64,000 nt of DNA, from assembly GCF_900176515.1 (NCBI RefSeq), contig NZ_FWXV01000014.1:62001-126000 (forward strand), given 5' to 3'. Shown here piece by piece: positions 16,911 through 25,192 of the stretch; positions within the stretch are counted from its first letter, which is position 1; each line of letters opens with the position of its first letter. Made by a program: the position numbers and the translations under genes. This DNA is from Kibdelosporangium aridum (GTDB lineage: Bacteria; Actinomycetota; Actinomycetes; Mycobacteriales; Pseudonocardiaceae). The notes below the pieces were generated by a model. It was given only the letters and a program-made list of their open reading frames with translations, ran no database searches and had not been told where the DNA came from.

Positions 16911-16949
16911 GCCCACCGTCCAGTTCGTCGCTCAGCGCTGCCGGTGGGC
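16911..16949. terminator. Weak long-loop hairpin between convergent genes
   Basis: GCCCACCG (16911-16918) and CGGTGGGC (16942-16949) are perfect complements with a 23-base loop. They lie between the rightward reductase gene and the leftward MerR gene. A terminator is possible, but the long loop makes it weak. Confidence 0.35.
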
Positions 16950-16972
16950 TCGCCCGGGGTCAGGCAGGCCGC

Positions 16973-17341
16973 CTACGCCCGTCGCTTCTCCTGCCTCTCC
17001 ATGTCACGGCAGTACGCGATCTGCTTCTGGATCAAGACCCGGACCTTGCTCAGCGACGCGATCCGGGCGTCGATCAGCTCGATCTTCTCCTGCAGGTTCT
17101 GCTGGATGCGGGGATGGTCCCACGAGTCGGCGGCCAGCTGGTTGGTCAACTGCAGGATCTCCCGCAGGGAGAAACCCATCGACTTGCCGGACGCGATCAG
17201 CTGTGCCGTCTCGAGATCCTTCTCGGTGTAGACGCGGTAACCGTTCTCGCGCCGGTTCCGCGAGAAGAAGCCGACCTTCTCGTAGAAGCGAATTGTGTCC
17301 GTCGACACGCCCATCTGCTTCGCGAACTCGCCGATCAGCAC
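16973..17341 (-). CDS. MerR family transcriptional regulator
   Basis: A 122-residue MerR regulator. LIGEFAKQMGVSTDTIRFYE is the helix-turn-helix, followed by the wing with NGYRVYTEKDLE and a C-terminal coiled coil. The end CRDMERQEKRRA lacks the CxxC or long metal loop of metal sensors, so it may answer to an organic compound or redox stress. The GTG at 17341 is preceded by GAGGAGG seven bases away, which decides the start against a longer frame. It is divergent from the epoxide-hydrolase-like gene, and the MerR-type promoter lies between them. Confidence 0.92.
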   Translation of the reverse strand: MLIGEFAKQMGVSTDTIRFYEKVGFFSRNRRENGYRVYTEKDLETAQLIASGKSMGFSLREILQLTNQLAADSWDHPRIQQNLQEKIELIDARIASLSKVRVLIQKQIAYCRDMERQEKRRA

Positions 17342-17391
17342 CGTGCCGGCCTCCTCTCCCGTCGATCCGCGAGAACGCTCGCGAATCGGAC

Positions 17392-17423
17392 TTGACCTTG
17401 GACTGTACTCCAATGTTTAGCGT
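17392..17423 (+). promoter_or_regulatory. MerR-type promoter of the hydrolase operon
   Basis: TTGACC (17392-17397) and TAGCGT (17418-17423) are separated by 20 bp instead of 17. The spacer holds the inverted repeat TTGGACTGTACTCCAA (17398-17413). An overlong spacer with a centred dyad is the hallmark of MerR-activated promoters, where the protein untwists the DNA. The start of the hydrolase gene is 30 bp downstream. Confidence 0.7.
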
Positions 17424-17453
17424 GGCGAACAGCAGAGCTTGAGGAGGCTTGTG

Positions 17454-18404
17454 ATGGCTGGAAGTGAAGGAACTCCCCAGATGTGGGCCGGGATGCGACT
17501 CGCCACGGTCGTGGAGGAAGGGCTGTCCGGACCGGCTCCGGACAGCGCGGTGGAGGGCCTCGATGGCTTCACGCACCGCTACGCGGACGTCAACGGCACG
17601 CGCATTCACTACGTGCTCGGAGGAAAGGGACCGGCGGTCGTACTGGTCCACGGATTCCCCTTCACGTGGCAGGTATGGCGCGAGGTCATGCCGCTGCTCG
17701 CGGAGCGGGGCTACACCGTCCTGGCACCCGACCTGCGAGGCATGGGTGATTCGGCACCGGCCGAGAACGACACGTTCGCGAAAACCAACGTCGCCGAGGA
17801 CATCCACCAGATCGTGCAGAGCCTGCGCCTCGGTCCGATCAACCTCGTTGGCATGGACATCGGCGGCATGGTCGCCTACGCCTACGCGTCACGCAATCCG
17901 AGCGAGGTTCGCCGCCTGGTGCTCTCGGAGACGCTGATCCCGGGATTCGGCGTCGAGGAGATGAGCAACCCCGCCACCGGCGGGTACTGGACCTTCGGGT
18001 TCCAATCCCAGGTCGACCTGGCGACATTCTTGACCCTGGGCAAGGAAGAGCCGTTCCTGACACCCTTCTACCGGATGACCTCGGCCAAGCCCGAGGGCGA
18101 GGCCTACGGTCTAGCGACCTATCTACCGTCCTTCACCGGCCCGTTGGGCATTCGCGGCGGGTTCCAGCACTACGGGCCCCTCTTCGAGGACGGCAAGGCC
18201 AACCGCGAGGCACTGACGGACAAGCTCCAGATGCCGGTCCTCGTGCTCAACGGCGACGTAGGCATCAGCCAGCAGCCCTTGCTCGACGGGACGCGACAGG
18301 TCGCCGAGAACGTCGAGTCCGACTACATCCCCCAGGCGTCGCACACCTACGCCTACGACAACCCGACCGCGACGGCCGATCGTCTGCTGCGTTTCTTCGC
18401 GTAG
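17454..18404 (+). CDS. Alpha/beta hydrolase, epoxide hydrolase-like
   Basis: A 316-residue alpha/beta hydrolase. The oxyanion-hole segment VLVHGFPFTW is near residue 65. The nucleophile elbow is GMDIGG, placing an aspartate (Asp135) rather than serine at the active site, as in epoxide hydrolases and haloalkane dehalogenases. His297 (QASHTYAYD) completes the triad. The first forty residues are an extra extension before the hydrolase core. GAGGAGG six bases before the ATG at 17454 decides the start. It is under the MerR-type promoter and is followed after 45 bp by an NTF2-like gene. Confidence 0.87.
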   Translation: MAGSEGTPQMWAGMRLATVVEEGLSGPAPDSAVEGLDGFTHRYADVNGTRIHYVLGGKGPAVVLVHGFPFTWQVWREVMPLLAERGYTVLAPDLRGMGDSAPAENDTFAKTNVAEDIHQIVQSLRLGPINLVGMDIGGMVAYAYASRNPSEVRRLVLSETLIPGFGVEEMSNPATGGYWTFGFQSQVDLATFLTLGKEEPFLTPFYRMTSAKPEGEAYGLATYLPSFTGPLGIRGGFQHYGPLFEDGKANREALTDKLQMPVLVLNGDVGISQQPLLDGTRQVAENVESDYIPQASHTYAYDNPTATADRLLRFFA

Positions 18405-18449
18405 CCGGCCATCGGACATCCGCACAGACAGCGACAAGGAGACAATTCG

Positions 18450-18926
18450 ATGGTTGACACAGTGACCGATCTGGATCGTCTGGTCATCACGGACGAGATC
18501 CGCCAGCTCATGGCGTGGTACGTGTACCACGCCGACCACAAGGACTGGGGTAAACTCGCGAGACTATTCATGCCCGACGCGATCTTCTCCGTCTACGGCC
18601 CCAACGGCGAGCTCTTCAACGAGTTCACGGGCCCGAAGGACATCGAGGAGACCATCACCAAGAGCGTCGGAAGCCGTCAGGCCATTCACCACCTGTTCTC
18701 GTACACGACCGTGGTGCATTCAGCCACGTCGGCTTCGTCGGTGGTGAATATGGAGGACCTCATCGGTCCGCCCGCCGAGGGCGAAGAGGTCGCTCCTTTT
18801 GGTGACGTGCAGTTCAAGACGATGCATGGCTTTGGCCACTACCGCGGCGACTTCGTGAAGACTGCCGTCGGCTGGCGGATCAGCAAGCTCGTCCAGACGC
18901 GTCTCAAGATCGAATTCACGCACTGA
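18450..18926 (+). CDS. SnoaL/NTF2-like protein
   Basis: A 158-residue SnoaL-type NTF2-fold protein: ITDEIRQLMAWYVYHADHKD with LARLFMPDAIFSVYG is the usual N-terminal helix and first strand, and GHYRGDFVKTAVGWRISKL the final sheet. It is longer than the NTF2-like protein at 15549 and not a close copy. ACAAGGAGACAATTCG lies before the ATG. It is cotranscribed with the epoxide-hydrolase-like gene, and some members of this fold are themselves epoxide hydrolases or isomerases, but no catalytic set is obvious. Confidence 0.82.
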   Translation: MVDTVTDLDRLVITDEIRQLMAWYVYHADHKDWGKLARLFMPDAIFSVYGPNGELFNEFTGPKDIEETITKSVGSRQAIHHLFSYTTVVHSATSASSVVNMEDLIGPPAEGEEVAPFGDVQFKTMHGFGHYRGDFVKTAVGWRISKLVQTRLKIEFTH

Positions 18927-18927
18927 C

Positions 18928-18975
18928 GGACTGACGACAAGGCACCAAGACGACGTCTTTTCCGTGTCTCAGTCC
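18928..18975. terminator. Nested hairpins between convergent genes
   Basis: An outer stem GGACTGA (18928-18934) with TCAGTCC (18969-18975) encloses an inner AAGAC-GAC-GTCTT (18947-18959) that is followed by a short T run. The element lies between the ends of the NTF2-like gene and the nitroreductase gene. Confidence 0.45.
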
Positions 18976-19006
18976 GGCAAGCGGGCTGCGACATCGTCGG
19001 CCGCGG

Positions 19007-19720
19007 TCACCTAGTCGAGTGTGAGTTCGACATGGTCGAGGCGACGACTAGGGCCTCTCGTAAAGGTTTGCGCTCCAGCACCGGAACCTCGCAGTCCTCC
19101 GAGGGATAGCCCACCGGGAAAAGGATGTAGGGCCGTTCGGTTGCCGGACGGCCGAGCGCGTCCCTCAGGAACGCCATCGGGTTCGGGGTGTGTGTGAGGG
19201 TGGCGAGGCCCATCGTGTGCAGGGCCGTGATGAAGAGCCCGCAAGCGATCCCAACGCTCTCGGAGACGTAGTAGTTCTTCCGGCGGGCGCCGTCGGGCAG
19301 CGTTGTGCTCTTCTGCGCGAACACGGCTACCAGCCAGGGGGCGGTCTCAAGGAACTCCTTGTGCTCGTTGGTCTCCAGCGGAGCGAGTGCGGCGTGCCAC
19401 TCCGGCACGTTGCGGTCGTGGTAGAAGCGGCGTTCCTCCGCCTCGGCGGCCTCGCGGATGCGCCGCTTCAACGCGGCATCCTGCGTGGCGACGAACGTCC
19501 ACGGCTGGTGATGGGCCCCGCTCGGCGCGGTATTGGCGATCTGCACTGCTGTCCCGATCAGCTCCGGGGCGACTGGGTCCGGCGAGAACCACCGGACGGA
19601 GCGCCGCCCGTTCAGGCTGCGGAACAGTTCCAGCCCTCGGCGCAATGCCTCGTCCTCAGAGAGACGAGGGCGCCGGTAGGGCACGAACGGATGGGTGTGT
19701 GTACGGGTCGGTGCAACCAC
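19007..19720 (-). CDS. Nitroreductase family protein
   Basis: A 237-residue FMN-dependent nitroreductase-fold protein. FVPYRRPRLSEDEALRRG followed by GRRSVRWFSPDPV and NTAPSGAHHQPWTFVA is typical of the subgroup near iodotyrosine deiodinase, which reduces aromatic or halogenated rings and enones. I start at the GTG at 19720, which has a purine-rich AGGGTGAAGAG before it; a longer frame upstream runs into the divergent LysR gene and is not family-like. The LysR gene at 19791 and an inverted repeat between them suggest its control. Confidence 0.87.
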   Translation of the reverse strand: MVAPTRTHTHPFVPYRRPRLSEDEALRRGLELFRSLNGRRSVRWFSPDPVAPELIGTAVQIANTAPSGAHHQPWTFVATQDAALKRRIREAAEAEERRFYHDRNVPEWHAALAPLETNEHKEFLETAPWLVAVFAQKSTTLPDGARRKNYYVSESVGIACGLFITALHTMGLATLTHTPNPMAFLRDALGRPATERPYILFPVGYPSEDCEVPVLERKPLREALVVASTMSNSHSTR

Positions 19721-19738
19721 CTCTTCACCCTCGCACCG

Positions 19739-19757
19739 ATTGGTTGATCGGTCCAAT
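19739..19757. promoter_or_regulatory. LysR-type inverted repeat between nitroreductase and LysR
   Basis: ATTGG (19739-19743) and CCAAT (19753-19757) form an inverted repeat with nine bases between, matching the T-N11-A pattern of LysR sites. It lies between the divergent nitroreductase and LysR genes, 34 bp before the LysR start. Confidence 0.5.
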
Positions 19758-19790
19758 TCATCTTTCTGGTGAAGAAGATAGGCTGGACTC

Positions 19791-20699
19791 ATGGCTGATC
19801 CCACGCTCCGCCAGCTGGAGTTCTTGGTTGCCGTGGCGGACTCGGGTGGCATGACGGCGGCCGCGACACGTTGCCATGTCTCACAGTCCACAGTGTCCCT
19901 CGCGATCGCAGAGCTGGAGCGCGTCCTGGAGGTCCGCCTCGTGATCCGCGGCTCGGGGCGGCGCAGCGACTTGACCGACGCCGGGCGCCAAGTGGCCGCC
20001 GAGGCCCGCGTTGTGCTGGCGGCCGTGGCTGACCTCGGGGTCACCGCGCGCGGACTAGGCGGCGACCTCGCCGGCACCCTCCGCGTCGGATGCTACGCAC
20101 CGCTCGCAGCACTGCACCTGCCGTCGCTGATCGCGGGGTTTCGCGAACGGCATCCCGAGGTCCACGTGGAGTACGCCGAGGGCACCCTGCTCGAGCTGCA
20201 GCGCGAGCTGCAGCAGGGAACCTGCGAGCTTGCCCTGCTCTACCGCCAGGACCTGCTGCCAGGGATCGCCGCCGAGGTGCTGTACGACCGGCAGCCCAGC
20301 GTGCTCTTGCCCGCGAAGCATCGGCTGGCCCGTAAGCGGACGGTCCCGCTGCGCGAGCTCTCGCAGGAACCTTTCATCCTCCTCGACGTCGCTCCCTCGG
20401 CGCGGTATTTCGCTGCAGTCTTCGAGTCGCTGGGGCTCACGATGACCGTCGCTTACCGGGCCTCGAGTTTCGAGCTCACCCGAGCGCTCGTCGCGCGCGA
20501 ACTGGGCTGGTCGCTGTCAGTCCAGCGGCAGCCACTTGAACTGTCTGTCGAAGGGCTGCCGCTGGCCATCCGCCCGGTCCGCGAGGAGGTCCCAACCACG
20601 CCAGTCGTCCTCGCGCACGCTGCGGGCGGTCGGCTTACCCGCCGTGCGGAAGCCTTCGCCGCGTTCTGCCGCGAACTGTTCGGCAGCAGGGACGCCTAG
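19791..20699 (+). CDS. LysR family transcriptional regulator
   Basis: A 302-residue LysR regulator. The winged helix is near the N terminus (RQLEFLVAVADSGGMTAAAT, then SQSTVSLAIAELERVLE), and the sensor domain begins at about residue 90. It resembles regulators of the OxyR/CysB-like two-lobed type, but no cysteine pair of OxyR is visible. It is divergent from the nitroreductase gene and most likely controls it through the ATTGG-N9-CCAAT repeat. Confidence 0.92.
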   Translation: MADPTLRQLEFLVAVADSGGMTAAATRCHVSQSTVSLAIAELERVLEVRLVIRGSGRRSDLTDAGRQVAAEARVVLAAVADLGVTARGLGGDLAGTLRVGCYAPLAALHLPSLIAGFRERHPEVHVEYAEGTLLELQRELQQGTCELALLYRQDLLPGIAAEVLYDRQPSVLLPAKHRLARKRTVPLRELSQEPFILLDVAPSARYFAAVFESLGLTMTVAYRASSFELTRALVARELGWSLSVQRQPLELSVEGLPLAIRPVREEVPTTPVVLAHAAGGRLTRRAEAFAAFCRELFGSRDA

Positions 20700-20723
20700 T
20701 AAAAGCCCGCAGGATCAACGGGT

Positions 20724-21473
20724 TCAGGCGTTCCAGCCGCCATCGACCGGGATCTCGACGCCGCTGACGTAGGACGCTCCCGGGCTAGCGAGGAAGGCGA
20801 CGGCGTCGGCCACCTCTTCTGGCTCCGCGTAGCGGTGGAACGGCAGGCCCGCCAGGGCCCACCGACCGAGGTCGGTCTCCTGCGGGATCCCCATGTCTGT
20901 CATGGAAAAGCCCGGCGACACGGTGTTGGCCGTGATCCGGCGCGGCGCGAGTTCGTGCGCCCAAGAGCGGGCGTACATGGCCAACGCCGCCTTGGTCGCG
21001 CTGTAGTCGGCAAAACCAGCCAGCGCCGCGCGCTGTCCGACGACCGAACCCATAAGGACGATGCGTCCCCCATCGGGCATATGGGCAACCGCCGCCTGGG
21101 TGGTCGCCACCGTTCCGTGCACGTTGACCGCCCACAATCGCTCAACGTCCGGTGCTGGCAGTGAACCCATCGGCCCGCCGGTGAAAATCCCAGCCGAGTT
21201 GACCACGATGTCGATCTTCCCGAAATTGGACGCGACCTGCTCCACCATCGCCTCGGCCTCGGCGCGGATACCGAGGTCCGCCTGGTACAGCTCAGCGCGC
21301 ACTCCCGACGCCCGCAGGTCTGTCACGACGGCGGCGGCCTTGTCCTTCTCCTGATGGAAGGCGATGGCCACATCAGCGCCAGAAGCCGCGAGCCGGCGCG
21401 CACTCGCTGCACCGAGCCCACGACTGCCGCCCGTCACGAGCGCCACCTTCCCCGCCAGTTCCTTGTCCGTCAC
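20724..21473 (-). CDS. SDR family oxidoreductase
   Basis: A 249-residue classical short-chain dehydrogenase: TGGSRGLGAASARRL for cofactor binding, NSAGIF, the catalytic YSATKAALAMY and the C-terminal GVEIPVDGGWNA. The GTG at 21473 has AGGGAGAA six bases upstream and is preferred over a GTG six codons earlier. It is divergent from the TetR gene at 21602, and several similar inverted motifs lie between them. The substrate is unknown. Confidence 0.92.
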   Translation of the reverse strand: MTDKELAGKVALVTGGSRGLGAASARRLAASGADVAIAFHQEKDKAAAVVTDLRASGVRAELYQADLGIRAEAEAMVEQVASNFGKIDIVVNSAGIFTGGPMGSLPAPDVERLWAVNVHGTVATTQAAVAHMPDGGRIVLMGSVVGQRAALAGFADYSATKAALAMYARSWAHELAPRRITANTVSPGFSMTDMGIPQETDLGRWALAGLPFHRYAEPEEVADAVAFLASPGASYVSGVEIPVDGGWNA

Positions 21474-21493
21474 TCGGCTTCTCCCTCGCACAT

Positions 21494-21547
21494 GCGGGAC
21501 TGAGTCCCGCGTTTTTGAAACTGCGTCTCACAATAGCGAGACTGAGT
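21494..21547. promoter_or_regulatory. Operator cluster between SDR and TetR genes
   Basis: GCGGGACTGAGTCCCGC (21494-21510) is a perfect 8-1-8 inverted repeat. A related GCGAGACTGAGT follows at 21536-21547 and a degenerate AAACTGCGTCTCA lies between. The shared GACTGAGT core in the divergent promoter suggests binding sites of the TetR protein at 21602. Confidence 0.55.
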
Positions 21548-21601
21548 ATGATCAATGACAGGGCGTGCACACCGCTGGCGAGGACGTCTTATGGTGAGAC
21601 G

Positions 21602-22201
21602 ATGACCACCAGTCCCCGGCCGACCCGTGAGAGCCGGCAGGAGCAGACCCGCGAGGCCATCCGGCATGCGGCGATCGCGCTCTTCGTCGACCACGGTTTC
21701 GACGCCGTCGCGGTGGCGGACATCGCCGAGCGCGCCGGGGTGTCGCGCAGCACGTTCTTCCGCCACTTCCCGGACAAGGCGGATGTGCTGTTCCACGACG
21801 ACAGCGGGTCGCACCTACTACTCGCCCGCGCGATCGCCGGGGCAGCCCGGTCTCGCGCGCCGCTTGGCGACTCGCTGCGGGCCTGCTTGGAGGTACTGCA
21901 CTCCGCTCTCCTCGTACTGGCGGACACGAAGGCCATCCAGGCGATCCGCTACCCCGCCCTTGAGCAACTGATTGCGTCCACTCCGCAACTGCAGGCCTGC
22001 AGCCTGGTGAAGGAGCGCGGCTACACCGATGTCATGGTCGAAGCGCTGATTGATCAGGGGGCAGAGCCGCTGATCGCTCGGCAGGCCGGGCACGTCGCGA
22101 CGGCCTGCTACGACAGCGGGTACACCGAGGCGTTCCACGATCCCGAGCAGCTCAGCGATGCTGTGGACCGCGCCTTCCGGCGGCTCTTCGCCCTGGCCTG
22201 A
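21602..22201 (+). CDS. TetR family transcriptional regulator
   Basis: A 199-residue TetR repressor. The DNA-binding domain runs from about residue 12 to 60 with AVADIAERAGVSRSTFFRHF as recognition unit; the C-terminal part should bind a ligand. I start at the ATG at 21602, since the 29 upstream in-frame residues overlap the operator region. It is divergent from the SDR gene at 20724, its likely target. Confidence 0.9.
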   Translation: MTTSPRPTRESRQEQTREAIRHAAIALFVDHGFDAVAVADIAERAGVSRSTFFRHFPDKADVLFHDDSGSHLLLARAIAGAARSRAPLGDSLRACLEVLHSALLVLADTKAIQAIRYPALEQLIASTPQLQACSLVKERGYTDVMVEALIDQGAEPLIARQAGHVATACYDSGYTEAFHDPEQLSDAVDRAFRRLFALA

Positions 22202-22260
22202 TACCGCCCAGGGCTGACTGGTGGTTCGGCGAACCATTCTGTCTCTCACATCGCATGGAG

Positions 22261-22278
22261 CTGGACCGCACGGTCCAG
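22261..22278 (+). promoter_or_regulatory. Perfect 18-bp operator before TetR gene
   Basis: CTGGACC-GCAC-GGTCCAG is a perfect 7-4-7 inverted repeat ending 18 bp before the start of the TetR gene at 22297. The same arms and spacing occur before the SDR gene at 14569. It is probably the autoregulatory operator. Confidence 0.65.
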
Positions 22279-22296
22279 CGATGTACGGTTGACCAC

Positions 22297-22896
22297 ATGA
22301 CGACGACGCCGATGACGGAGAGAGGGATCGCGACGCGCGGCCGAATCGTGAGTACCGCCGCTGACCTGATCCTTGAACGAGGCGCCCGGGGCACGAGCCT
22401 GGACGACATCCGCGCGGCGACGAAGACAAGCAAGAGCCAGCTCTTCCACTACTTCCCAGGCGGCAAGAGCGACCTGGTCGACGCCGTCGCCACACTGCAG
22501 GCCGAACGCGTGCTCGAAGCCCAGCGCCCGTTCCTCGACCACCTCGACACCTGGGAGTCGTGGCTGGGATGGCGCGACGCGCTGCTCGCGTACTACGAGA
22601 CACAACCTTTGGGCTGCCCGATCGGTGCGCTCAGTGCGGAACTTGCCCGTACCGATCCGGACCACGCAGCCACGGTGATCGCTCACATGGAGCGCTGGCG
22701 CAGTTATCTGGAGGCCGGCTTGGCTCGCATGGTCGACACCGACCTGCTGCAGCCGAGCATCGACCCCCGATTCCTCAGCATGAAGATCTTCAGTGCCCTG
22801 CACGGCGGCCTTGCCCTGATGACCATGTTCGAGTCGGTGGAACCGCTGCGCGCCGGCTTGGATGCCGGCCTCGCAGCGCTGCGCGAGGCCGCCTGA
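22297..22896 (+). CDS. TetR family transcriptional regulator
   Basis: A 199-residue TetR regulator with IVSTAADLILERGARGTSLD, DIRAATKTSKSQLFHYFPGG as the helix-turn-helix, and a C-terminal domain (LGCPIGALSAELA) typical of the TetR_C subgroup near LmrA/YxaF-type repressors of small oxidoreductase genes. The ATG at 22297 is preferred: the longer frame from 22255 would run through the operator at 22261-22278. No strong ribosome site is seen. The only other copy of its operator is in front of the SDR gene at 13759-14517. Confidence 0.88.
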   Translation: MTTTPMTERGIATRGRIVSTAADLILERGARGTSLDDIRAATKTSKSQLFHYFPGGKSDLVDAVATLQAERVLEAQRPFLDHLDTWESWLGWRDALLAYYETQPLGCPIGALSAELARTDPDHAATVIAHMERWRSYLEAGLARMVDTDLLQPSIDPRFLSMKIFSALHGGLALMTMFESVEPLRAGLDAGLAALREAA

Positions 22897-22942
22897 CCGC
22901 GCTGAAGCAGTTGACATGCAGCGAGATAGATATCCAGTCACT

Positions 22943-25192
22943 TCAGCCTGCACGGGTCAGTCCCTTTTGGATGATGCGTCCGGGGGTGATGGGCAGGTCG
23001 CGTACCCGCACGCCGATGGCGTCGTAGACGGCGTTGGCCACTGCTGCGGCGGTGCCGGTGGCGGACAGCTCCCCAATGCCCTTGGCACCCAGCGGTCCCG
23101 CGTGTTCGTCGAACTCGTCGACGAAGGCGATGTCAATGGCGGCAGGGATGTCGGCGTTAACCGGCAGCGCGACACCGGCCAGGTTCTGTGAGTGCCACCG
23201 CCCGAGCGCCGGTTCGAAGGTGCTGGCCTCCAGTGCGGCCATTCCCCAGCCCCACACGATGCCACCGATCATCTGGGACCGGGCGGTCCGCTCGTTGACG
23301 ATGCGGCCGGCGCTGTAGACACCGGTGGCACGGCGCAGCCGCAGCAACCCCAGTTCCGGGTCGACGGCGACCTCGACGAACACCGCGCCGAACGTGCGGG
23401 TGGCGTACTCGGCGGGTCCGGCGTCCGCGGGCACTCCGCCGGGTAGCGCGAACGATCCCTCCACGGCCAGTTCACCGCCATGCATCGCCATCAGCGCGGT
23501 GAAGGGGATGTCCTCGTCTGTGCGGCTGAACGGCACCCGCTGGCCGCCGTCGCGGCGCAGCCGCCCGTCGGCGCAGGACACTTCGTCGGCGGGCCAACCG
23601 GCGATGCGGGCCAACTCGGCGCGTAACCGTTGCGCCGCGTCCAGCACGGCCGCGCCCACGCCGATAGTGGTGCCCGAACCGTAGGTGGGGCCTGCGAACG
23701 GCAGCCGCGCGTCGCCATGCTTGACCCGGATCTGCTCGGGCCGCAGCCCGAGGACGCTGGCCGCAACCTGGGGAAAGATCGTGCCGGGTCCCTGACCGAT
23801 ATCGGTGAACCCCACTTCTAGAGTGACCGTCGCGGTGCGGTCCATGACCAGCCTGGCCCGCGAGGGGAACCGAAACTGGCCCTGGGTCGCGTCGGCCATA
23901 CCGCACCCAATGCGCCACGGACCATCGACCGTACCGCCAGCGGGCCGCGTCCGCCAGCCGAATCTCCGGGCGGCCTCACCGTATGCCTGCACCAGCTTCT
24001 TGGACGTCCACGGCTTGCCAGTGGCCGGTTCGGTGTCCGCGTGATTGATCAGCCGCAGGTCCAACGGGTCGATGCCAGCCGCGTGCGCCAACTCGTCGAC
24101 CGCCGAACCCAGCGCCCACGTACCTGGCCCGTCCAGCGGTGACCGCATGAACGTCGGCAGGTTCACGTTGCCGCGCCGGACCCGCTGACTGGTACTGATT
24201 GACGGCGACGCGTACAGACCCAGCGCAGTCGCCGTGGCGAACTCGACGTAGTCCTCAGTCACAGCGGTGGTGTTGACGGCGTCGTGATGGACCGTGATCA
24301 GCGAGCCGTTGTCGGCCGCGCCGAGCGCAACGTCGTGCCACATCGCAGGCTGGTAGCCGACCATGGCGTACATCTGCGCCCGCGTGAGCACCAGCTTCAC
24401 CGGTCGGCCAGGGCCCATGACCATGGCCGCCTGGGCGGCGATGATCTCGTGCGGCCAGACGAACGCCTTCGCGCCGAACCCGCCTCCGGTGTGAGGCGAA
24501 CGCACCAGGACCTTGTCCTGGTCCAGCCCCAGCGCCGCAGCCAGGGTGTCGCGCACGGCGTACACATGCTGGACCGAGTCGGTCACCGTCAGCGTGTCGC
24601 CGTCCCATTCAGCGACGATTGCCGAGGGTTCCATCGGGTTGTTGTGCCGGTCGGGCTGAGTGTAGGTCGCCGCCACGTGCACCGGCGTCTCGCGAGGATC
24701 CATCGGTTCGCCGACCTGCTCGGTCAGCGGCATCAACTGAGCGTAACCCTCGGCGGTAGTCGCGTCGCGCACCGGCGCGTCCGCAGGTACGACAAACGGC
24801 GCCGACACGATGTGCGGCCGCACGAGCGTGGCGGCGTGCTCGGCGTCCTGCAGCGTGTCCGCAAGCACGACTGCCACCGCCTGACCGTGATAGCAGACGC
24901 GGTCGTCCTGCAGGGGCAGAAAACGAGTGGCCAGCGGAGGCACGCTGACCTCGTCCAGTCGCGAGTTCGGCCGGGGCAAGTCTCCGGGGCCGAGCACAGC
25001 CACCACACCGGGCACCGCCAGCGCCTCGGCTGTGTCCAGATGCGTCAGGGAACCCGCTGGCACCGGCGAGCCGACCAGCACGGCGTGCAACGTTCCGCTA
25101 GGTCGGTGGTCCGCGGTGAACATCGCGGCGCCGGTCACCTTCGCAGGCCCGTCCAGCCTGTGCACGCCGGCCCCGATCGTCGTCCCGTTCAT
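22943..25192 (-). CDS. Molybdenum hydroxylase large subunit (xanthine dehydrogenase family, operon A)
   Basis: A 749-residue molybdopterin-binding subunit of the xanthine dehydrogenase/aldehyde oxidase family. It starts with GVHRLDGPAKVTGAAMFTAD, carries PHTGGGFGAKAFVWPHE around residue 235, and near the C terminus GAKGIGELSATG with the catalytic glutamate of the family. Together with the FAD and 2Fe-2S subunits it would hydroxylate an aldehyde or N-heterocycle using water as oxygen source. No signal peptide is seen, so it is cytoplasmic. Its ATG overlaps the FAD subunit stop by four bases. The 3' end lies 46 bp from the TetR gene on the other strand. Confidence 0.92.
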   Translation of the reverse strand: MNGTTIGAGVHRLDGPAKVTGAAMFTADHRPSGTLHAVLVGSPVPAGSLTHLDTAEALAVPGVVAVLGPGDLPRPNSRLDEVSVPPLATRFLPLQDDRVCYHGQAVAVVLADTLQDAEHAATLVRPHIVSAPFVVPADAPVRDATTAEGYAQLMPLTEQVGEPMDPRETPVHVAATYTQPDRHNNPMEPSAIVAEWDGDTLTVTDSVQHVYAVRDTLAAALGLDQDKVLVRSPHTGGGFGAKAFVWPHEIIAAQAAMVMGPGRPVKLVLTRAQMYAMVGYQPAMWHDVALGAADNGSLITVHHDAVNTTAVTEDYVEFATATALGLYASPSISTSQRVRRGNVNLPTFMRSPLDGPGTWALGSAVDELAHAAGIDPLDLRLINHADTEPATGKPWTSKKLVQAYGEAARRFGWRTRPAGGTVDGPWRIGCGMADATQGQFRFPSRARLVMDRTATVTLEVGFTDIGQGPGTIFPQVAASVLGLRPEQIRVKHGDARLPFAGPTYGSGTTIGVGAAVLDAAQRLRAELARIAGWPADEVSCADGRLRRDGGQRVPFSRTDEDIPFTALMAMHGGELAVEGSFALPGGVPADAGPAEYATRTFGAVFVEVAVDPELGLLRLRRATGVYSAGRIVNERTARSQMIGGIVWGWGMAALEASTFEPALGRWHSQNLAGVALPVNADIPAAIDIAFVDEFDEHAGPLGAKGIGELSATGTAAAVANAVYDAIGVRVRDLPITPGRIIQKGLTRAG

